Assembly (NCBI GenBank): GCA_949285785.1
Contig: CASEAG010000038.1
Span: forward strand, 27,071-91,070
DNA length: 64,000 bases
Source of the DNA: an uncultured Spirochaetales bacterium
GTDB lineage: Bacteria > Spirochaetota > Spirochaetia > Sphaerochaetales > Sphaerochaetaceae
Direction: 5' to 3'
Below the pieces are notes generated by a model. The model ran no database searches, was not told where the DNA came from, and was given only the letters and a program-made list of their open reading frames with translations. Position 1 is the first letter of the stretch. Every line of letters begins with the position of its first letter. The position numbers and the translations under genes are program-made. Of the stretch, positions 59,414-64,000 are shown one piece after another.

Positions 59414-60120
59414 TCCTCATCCTCCTTCAATGGCCAGACAATGGCGGCAAGCGCCGATATCGCAAGCGTCAGGATTATTATCTTGACGCCGTCGCTGATG
59501 TACGAGACGACAGGCTCGAGAGTGAACAGCCAGCTGGATAGCATGCTCACCACGACGATCGCGAGTATCCGTCCATCCTTCTTCGCAGGTGGTATGACGA
59601 CGGCGATGAACATGGCATACAGGGCGACAGAGAGCGCACTGACTATCGATGGAGGCAGTATCTCGCCGAAGATGATGCCCAGCACGGTACCGGTTGCCCA
59701 GCCGGGGATCGTGATGGTCGCAAGTCCATAGGCGAAGTATTCGCTCACTGGACGCTTCTGGCTGATGAGCGTCGCGAATATCTCGTCAGTCACGTCGAAA
59801 CCAATGAGCATGCGTTTTCCAAGCGACAGATTACTGTCCAGGTGCACGCATAGTGCAGCGCTCATGAGGAAGTAGCGGATGTTTATGACGGCCTGGTTGA
59901 CGGCCATCTCGAGATAGGAGCCTCCATCGGCGATGATACCCACGGCGGCAGCCTCGCCTGCCGATGTATTGTTGGCAAGGCTCATCACGAGCCCCTGCAG
60001 CGGATCCAGACCGCAGTTGCGCATCAGAATTCCAAGCGAGAAGGAGACGGCGAAGTAGCCGATCGAGATCGGCAGTCCGTTTTTCAAGCCGCTGGAATAA
60101 GAAGAAAACCTGTCACCCAT
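59410..60120 (-). CDS. azlC: AzlC-type branched-chain amino acid exporter subunit
   Basis: 236 residues with about six to eight transmembrane helices. GLKNGLPISIGYFAVSFSLGILMRNCGLDPLQGLVMSL and the later FDVTDEIFATL are the AzlC (PF03591) motifs. No Shine-Dalgarno is obvious before the ATG. The kduI stop is 60 bases upstream; a GC-rich inverted repeat lies in the gap without a T-tract, so read-through from the kduI operon is possible. Confidence 0.87.
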   Translation of the reverse strand: MGDRFSSYSSGLKNGLPISIGYFAVSFSLGILMRNCGLDPLQGLVMSLANNTSAGEAAAVGIIADGGSYLEMAVNQAVINIRYFLMSAALCVHLDSNLSLGKRMLIGFDVTDEIFATLISQKRPVSEYFAYGLATITIPGWATGTVLGIIFGEILPPSIVSALSVALYAMFIAVVIPPAKKDGRILAIVVVSMLSSWLFTLEPVVSYISDGVKIIILTLAISALAAIVWPLKEDEE

Positions 60121-60180
60121 TTCAACATGCGAAGGGACGGGATAGATCCCGCCCCTGTCGCTCTCCTGATATAGCCCTCT

Positions 60181-61023
60181 TTAGCGGAGGTCTTCAGTCT
60201 TGATCCAATCCTGATCGTCGTATGCACGGTTCTCGCCGCACATGCCCCAGATGAAGGTGTAGTTCGTCGTTCCGCATCCGGAGTGGATGGACCAGGACGG
60301 GTTGATGACAGCCTCGTCGTTGTGCATGACGATATGGCGCGTCTCATCCGGCTCGCCCATGAAGTGGAACACGCACTGGTTCTCGGGAATGTCGAAGTAG
60401 AAGTAGACCTCCATCCTCCTCTCGTGGGTGTGGGCAGGCATGGTGTTCCAGACCGAACCCTCTTCGAGGTGGGTCAGACCCATCGACAGCTGGCAGGTCT
60501 CGAGGATGTCCGGATGGATGTACTGGTTGATCGTCCTCTCGTTGGAGTCCTTGAGGGAGCCAAGGTGCTTGTGGATGGCCTTCTCGTAAGGGATGAGAGT
60601 GATCGGGCACGGCTTGTGGGCCGGACATGTGAGAATGTAGAACTTGGCAGGCTTCGCCTTGTCGATGCTCCTGAAGGTTACCTCCTTCGTGCCCATGGGC
60701 AGATAGAGGGCATCATAGTTCTTGACTTCATAGTCCTTGCCGTCGACCTTGACGATTCCATCGCCGCCGATGTTGATCGTTCCAAGCTCTCTTCTCTCCA
60801 GAAGATAATGGACGCCGAAGTTCTTCCAGGGGTCGATGTTCTTCTCGAGGTTGACCTCCTCGTCCACCGGCATGGCACCCATGGTGACGATCCTGTCGAC
60901 GTGTGAGTAGACACATGAGACATCATCCTTGTTGAAGATGTTCTGGATGAGGAACTCCTTCCTGAGTTCTTCCGTGTTCATTCTTGTGAACGGCTCTTTG
61001 CCTGTCGAATAGCGGATATCCAT
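60181..61023 (-). CDS. kduI: 5-dehydro-4-deoxy-D-glucuronate isomerase
   Basis: 280 residues from MDIRYSTGKEPFTRMNTEELRKEFL, with AGGAG upstream. KduI isomerises the unsaturated-uronate product of pectin or glycosaminoglycan lysis to 3-deoxy-D-glycero-2,5-hexodiulosonate. The zinc ligands are clear: H198, H200 and E205 in AHTHERRMEVYFYF and H247 in NPSWSIHSGCG, each shifted by two from E. coli KduI. KduD and lyases are not in the window. It is 16 bases downstream of a GntR regulator. Confidence 0.95.
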   Translation of the reverse strand: MDIRYSTGKEPFTRMNTEELRKEFLIQNIFNKDDVSCVYSHVDRIVTMGAMPVDEEVNLEKNIDPWKNFGVHYLLERRELGTINIGGDGIVKVDGKDYEVKNYDALYLPMGTKEVTFRSIDKAKPAKFYILTCPAHKPCPITLIPYEKAIHKHLGSLKDSNERTINQYIHPDILETCQLSMGLTHLEEGSVWNTMPAHTHERRMEVYFYFDIPENQCVFHFMGEPDETRHIVMHNDEAVINPSWSIHSGCGTTNYTFIWGMCGENRAYDDQDWIKTEDLR

Positions 61024-61039
61024 CTTTCGAAAACTCCTT

Positions 61040-61720
61040 TTACTTTCCAGGTCGCTTGAAATAGGCGGCCAGTCTTTCATCCATACGTGCTTCGATCCTC
61101 TTCAGACCTCCGTTGAGATGTCTCTCGACGATTGCGTCCACAGAACCGAAATCCTTCTTCCTGATCACCTCGAGCAGCTCGATGTGATCATCGACTATCG
61201 AACGATAGTCCTTGTCTTCCTTGATATCAAGAATGCGGATTCTTGTATAGTCCGCAGACGAGCTGAAAGCTCTCCAGAGGGCATCTTTGTGCACTGCATC
61301 GAACCACAGCTCATGCATACTGCTGTCCAGATCATAGAAATCATGAGGATTGAAGGAATCCTCCTTCAGAATTATCTCCTGCTTTCTTATCAGGTGGCTG
61401 ACATCCTCCACAAGCAGCGGATCATCGAGCCGGATGAAATCCCGGATCACGTTCGACTCGATGGCGACACGGGCATAGATGAACTCCTTGACGGCATCAA
61501 GATCGATATAGCTGACGATGGACTGCTGATAAGGCAGAAGGTCAATCAGATTCTGGTCGGCAAGACGGTGCAAGGCCGTCCTGACAGGAGTCCTGGAAGC
61601 ATCATAGCGCTCACATAGCTCCCCTTCTGAAACAGGACTTCCCGGTACCAGAGTCAGATCGAGGATACCCGCCCTTATATCCTCATATATGCTGCTTGCC
61701 ATGTCCTTGGCAGTGCTCAT
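61040..61720 (-). CDS. GntR/FadR-family regulator of the kduI operon
   Basis: 226 residues from MSTAKDMASSIYEDIRAGILD. The N-terminal winged helix has the GntR pattern LVPGSPVSEGELCERYDASRTPVRTALHRLADQNLIDLL (about 24-62). The helical FCD ligand domain follows, with the Asp/His metal-site pattern FYDLDSSMHELWF and DDHIELLEVI, then VERHLNGGL. Such regulators respond to sugar acids. Linkage to kduI and a GTATAC site inside its own promoter suggest autoregulation and control of uronate use. Confidence 0.9.
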   Translation of the reverse strand: MSTAKDMASSIYEDIRAGILDLTLVPGSPVSEGELCERYDASRTPVRTALHRLADQNLIDLLPYQQSIVSYIDLDAVKEFIYARVAIESNVIRDFIRLDDPLLVEDVSHLIRKQEIILKEDSFNPHDFYDLDSSMHELWFDAVHKDALWRAFSSSADYTRIRILDIKEDKDYRSIVDDHIELLEVIRKKDFGSVDAIVERHLNGGLKRIEARMDERLAAYFKRPGK

Positions 61721-61760
61721 TCCTGTAATTCCCCCACTGATGCAGAACAAAGATATCTTT

Positions 61761-61790
61761 ATTTTAAGACCCTCAATGTATACCTGTCAA
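61761..61790 (-). promoter_or_regulatory. gntR-kduI promoter with an internal GTATAC site
   Basis: On the minus strand TTGACA (61790-61785), an 18-base spacer and TAAAAT (61766-61761). A palindromic GTATAC (61778-61783) sits one base downstream of the -35. A second GTATAC lies at 61837-61842 (59 bp away), near the divergent lipoprotein promoter. Confidence 0.6.
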
Positions 61791-61865
61791 TGAAAAACAA
61801 TATTTATCGTTGAAATAAATTCACATTATCAAGAATGTATACAAACTTTTTATCAAGCCAAACAC

Positions 61866-61893
61866 TTGACAAGTGAATGGGGGGGGGTAGCCT
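61866..61893 (+). promoter_or_regulatory. Putative phase-variable promoter with a G9 tract
   Basis: TTGACA (61866-61871), then AGTGAAT and nine G (61879-61887), then TAGCCT (61888-61893): a 16-base spacer that includes the tract. The tract ends 33 bases before the ATG; the ribosome-binding site is AAAAAGGAGAG. Confidence 0.55.
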
Positions 61894-61920
61894 TCCAACA
61901 GAAAAAGGAGAGTAATTCTG

Positions 61921-63051
61921 ATGAAGAGACTATTTGTTCTGCTGCTGGCTTTTATGATGCTGTTCGCTTTCGTCGCCTGCGACGACAACACCCCGAATCC
62001 GCCTGTAGCTGAAGAGCCGGATACGCCCACTACCCCGGATACTCCCGTTGATCCGGATACGCCAAACCCGGTAGTCGAGAAATGGGATGGAACCGCTTCC
62101 ACTGAATGGTTTAGTTCTGAAACAAGCTCATTCACACTGGAGACACCAGAACAGCTAGCCGGACTTGCAGAGCTTGTAAGTGAAGGCACCGACTTCTCAG
62201 GAAAGACCATCACACTTTCAAATGACATGGATCTGGATAACAAAGAATGGACACCCATTGGAACTGCAGAACATCCATTCACTGGGACTGTCGATGGTGG
62301 CGAAATCACAATCAGCAATCTGAAGATGTCAAAGGAAATCGAATCGACGATTCAAGAGACAAATGACCAGAAAGTTGCCGGCTTCATTGGATTCCTTGCT
62401 GCTGGTGGTGTCAGGAATCTGAATTTCTCCAATGTCAGCATTGATGTCGGACAAGACGTTGCAGTAGGTGTCGTGGCAGGTTTCATGAACGGTGGTTCAA
62501 TCGATTCCGTTACTGTCGATAAAGCTTCTCTCTCAGGCAAGTACAAGTCCGATATGGGAGGCATCGTAGGTAAGCTGTACGATGATGGATCAGTTACAAA
62601 CAACAAGGTTACAGATACCAGTATTGTAGTAGATGCTGAAAATTCGAGCTATGAAAGCTGTAATGTCGGAGGCGTCGTCGGATCGTTCTCCCATGAAGGA
62701 GACAACAGCGATAACAAGAAGATCGAAAAAAACATTGTGAATCTTTCCGGCAATTCCGAAGCGAAGCTGAATCTAATCAATTATCAAGAAGCACCAGGTT
62801 ATTCGCTCCCTGTTGGCGGAATAATCGGCCAGATTGGAATAGGCACTGAAGGAACCGTATCCGACAACGAACTGATAATCGCAGATGTCAATCAGATTGC
62901 AGGAGGAAAAGGAAGTATTCTTGTCGGTTACCCTCAGGAGTTCTATGGTTTCTCGAACAACAAGGGTAGTTGCGGCAATCAGTCTTGGGAAAATGAAGAA
63001 AATTACGACTCTGCGAGGGTTGATGTTCTACTACCCGAAGAACAGGCTTGA
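61921..63051 (+). CDS. Surface-type lipoprotein with GLUG-like repeats
   Basis: 376 residues. The signal peptide ends FVAC with Cys20, nearly identical in layout to the lipoprotein at 8539-9072. A Pro/Thr/Asp-rich stalk (NTPNPPVAEEPDTPTTPDTPVDPDTPNP) follows. The body has repeated Gly-rich turns of the GLUG type: FIGFLAAGGVRNLNF, GVVAGFMNGGSIDSVTV, GGIVGKLYDDGSVTNN, GGVVGSFSHEGDNSDN and GGIIGQIGIGTEGTVSDN. Such repeats form beta-helix or adhesin-like surfaces. Codon use is more AT-rich than that of the housekeeping genes. The poly-G promoter suggests on/off switching. Confidence 0.8.
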   Translation: MKRLFVLLLAFMMLFAFVACDDNTPNPPVAEEPDTPTTPDTPVDPDTPNPVVEKWDGTASTEWFSSETSSFTLETPEQLAGLAELVSEGTDFSGKTITLSNDMDLDNKEWTPIGTAEHPFTGTVDGGEITISNLKMSKEIESTIQETNDQKVAGFIGFLAAGGVRNLNFSNVSIDVGQDVAVGVVAGFMNGGSIDSVTVDKASLSGKYKSDMGGIVGKLYDDGSVTNNKVTDTSIVVDAENSSYESCNVGGVVGSFSHEGDNSDNKKIEKNIVNLSGNSEAKLNLINYQEAPGYSLPVGGIIGQIGIGTEGTVSDNELIIADVNQIAGGKGSILVGYPQEFYGFSNNKGSCGNQSWENEENYDSARVDVLLPEEQA

Positions 63052-63080
63052 AGCTTATCCTCTTGATTACACATATCGAT

Positions 63081-63107
63081 GCCGCTCCTAACGGGGCGGC
63101 ACATTTT
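63081..63107 (+). terminator. Terminator after the second lipoprotein gene
   Basis: GCCGCTCC pairs with GGGGCGGC around TAAC (one T-G wobble), followed by ACATTTTT. Confidence 0.75.
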
Positions 63108-63190
63108 TCCCACAAGACAACCAGATAACCTCTTTGAATTCCGATTTGCAGATGGAGTCTTTAAGGTTAAATGAAATAGAATGCATAATC

Positions 63191-63754
63191 ATGAATGCCC
63201 AAGTACTGTATACCGACAATCTGATCATCAGAAGATTCGAAGAAAGCGACATCCATGCTTTGTACGTCATCCTTTCTGATGAGGAGGTGAACAGATTCCT
63301 TCCTTGGTATCCCATGAATGACATTTATGAAACAAGACGCTTCCTTGATACAGGATTCGAGAAACAATCATATGCAGTCTGTCTCAAGAATGATGGTTTT
63401 CCAATTGGGTACATCAATATCGCTGAAAAAGAGCCATACGACCTCGGATATGGGATAAGAAAGGAATTCTGGAACAGAGGTATCATCACAGAGGCATGCA
63501 AGGTTGTCATTGAACAAGCAAGAGAAGAAGGATTGCCTTATGTCACAGCGACACACGACAGGAACAACCCAGGAAGCGGACGTGTAATGCAAAAGATAGG
63601 AATGAGATATCATTACACTTACGAGGAGCTCTGGCAACCAAAGAACATAATGGTCTTCTTCCGTATGTATCAGCTCAATCTTGATGGAAAGTATGATCGT
63701 ATCTATATGGGATACTGGAATCAGTCAAATGTACGATTCATCGAGAAGTTCTGA
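63191..63754 (+). CDS. GNAT family N-acetyltransferase
   Basis: 187 residues from MNAQVLYTDNLIIRRFEESD; an upstream ATG (63134) would add 19 residues and neither start has a good ribosome-binding site. The fold shows the RimJ/RimL-like pattern: LIIRRFEESDIHALYVIL, IGYINIAEK, then the acetyl-CoA loop region YGIRKEFWNRGIITEACKVVIEQA, where the usual Q-x-x-G-x-G/A is partly altered, and NPGSGRVMQKIGMRYHYTYEE. The acceptor is unknown. Codon use is AT-rich, similar to the neighbouring lipoprotein. Confidence 0.85.
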   Translation: MNAQVLYTDNLIIRRFEESDIHALYVILSDEEVNRFLPWYPMNDIYETRRFLDTGFEKQSYAVCLKNDGFPIGYINIAEKEPYDLGYGIRKEFWNRGIITEACKVVIEQAREEGLPYVTATHDRNNPGSGRVMQKIGMRYHYTYEELWQPKNIMVFFRMYQLNLDGKYDRIYMGYWNQSNVRFIEKF

Positions 63755-63796
63755 CGATCTCGCTCATACGGGTGAATCCTAATCGACAAAGTCAAA

Positions 63797-63826
63797 TAAG
63801 AAAAGGGGGAGTCTGGAAGCTCCCCC
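63797..63826 (-). terminator. Terminator of the rRNA operon
   Basis: On the minus strand GGGGGAG pairs with CTCCCCC (63826-63820 with 63811-63805) across eight bases, followed by TTTTCTTATTT. Confidence 0.85.
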
Positions 63827-63884
63827 TGGTGTATTATGTACGGTCCAGCCTGGAAAAATGCGGGACCGGAAGGATAAAAGAAAA

Positions 63885-63998
63885 CCTGGCGACGCCCTAC
63901 TCTCCCACGGACGAGCCGCAGTACCATCGGCGAAGAGGCGTTTCACTTTCGTGTTCGGGATGGGAACGAGTGGGAGCCACCTCTCTCTGGTCACCAGG
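63885..63998 (-). rRNA. rrf: 5S ribosomal RNA
   Basis: 114 bases. The 5' end CCTGGTGACC pairs with the 3' end GTCGCCAGG. The conserved loop segment CCATCCCGAACACG and the helix IV region CCGATGGTACTGCGG are both present. The rest of the rRNA operon, read on the minus strand, should lie beyond the right edge of the window. Confidence 0.95.
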
Positions 63999-64000
63999 AA

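Noticed and set aside
60121..60150. GC-rich inverted repeat between kduI and azlC as a terminator
   Set aside because: No T-tract follows on either strand, so termination is not supported; kept only as a possible processing hairpin.
1..64000. CRISPR arrays, insertion sequences, prophage genes or integrons
   Set aside because: No evenly spaced direct repeats, transposase, integrase of mobile-element type or phage structural gene was seen; the two tyrosine recombinases are Xer proteins in conserved neighbourhoods.

Overview
The window looks like a chromosomal segment of a spirochaete of moderately high GC content. I infer this from a combination of features. There is a short SMC with no recognisable hinge, a PUR-domain nucleic-acid-binding protein of the Borrelia BpuR type, and a UPF0164/FadL-like outer-membrane protein. 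There are paired GH57 alpha-glucan enzymes with a DUF4912 partner, and a murG-cvpA-holB-histidine kinase-NtrC regulator gene string resembling the Borrelia Hk2/Rrp2 locus. No flagellar structural gene is present although an FlhF GTPase is, which would fit a Sphaerochaeta-like non-motile lineage; that placement is an inference. No phage, IS element, integron or CRISPR array is visible.

Layout. 1-10.7 kb: smc (3' end outside the window), rnhB, a ZIP transporter with a PUR protein, tRNA-Gly, an M29 peptidase-like protein, an ABC-F ATPase with coaX, tRNA-Gln/tRNA-Glu, a lipoprotein with a poly-G promoter, tsaD and tRNA-Thr. 10.8-17.4 kb: pmbA/tldD with a flavin-binding protein and a DUF368 lipid carrier, an outer-membrane protein with a lipoprotein, and a small XRE regulator. 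17.5-22.5 kb: ppdK with a palindrome-rich promoter, an RpoS-like sigma factor, an unknown gene and solo groES. 22.6-30 kb: one overlapping operon murG-cvpA-holB-HK-RR-dinG. 30-36 kb: secA, a degenerate LytM protein and ftsI. 35.8-50 kb: a long co-directional run from mraZ through rsmH, ftsL, murF, mraY, ftsW, ftsQ, ftsA, ftsZ, xerD, a DprA-like gene, xerC, hslV and hslU to flhF. 50.4-55.2 kb: alpha-glucan (glycogen) enzymes. 55.2-64 kb: recN, nadK, a DegT-like protein lacking its lysine, a DUF1232 remnant, azlCD, kduI with a GntR regulator, a second poly-G lipoprotein, a GNAT enzyme and 5S rRNA.

The most interesting system is regulatory. The RpoS-like sigma gene has a textbook sigma-54 promoter 29 bases upstream of its ATG. 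Two near-identical 15-bp palindromes sit 40 bp apart at about -107 and -147, where enhancer sites for an NtrC-type activator would lie. About 3 kb away is an operon encoding a cytoplasmic histidine kinase and an NtrC-type regulator with an intact GAFTGA loop. Together this predicts a sigma-54 to RpoS cascade like that of Borrelia, but with apparent dedicated enhancer sites. Two lipoprotein genes carry G8/G9 tracts between their putative -35 and -10 elements, which suggests phase-variable surface lipoproteins. Several genes have a -10 box only 7-10 bases before the ATG and no Shine-Dalgarno sequence, which suggests leaderless mRNAs.

Limits: everything is read by eye. Family assignments rest on remembered motifs, promoters are predictions, and gene starts were chosen from Shine-Dalgarno spacing and family length.
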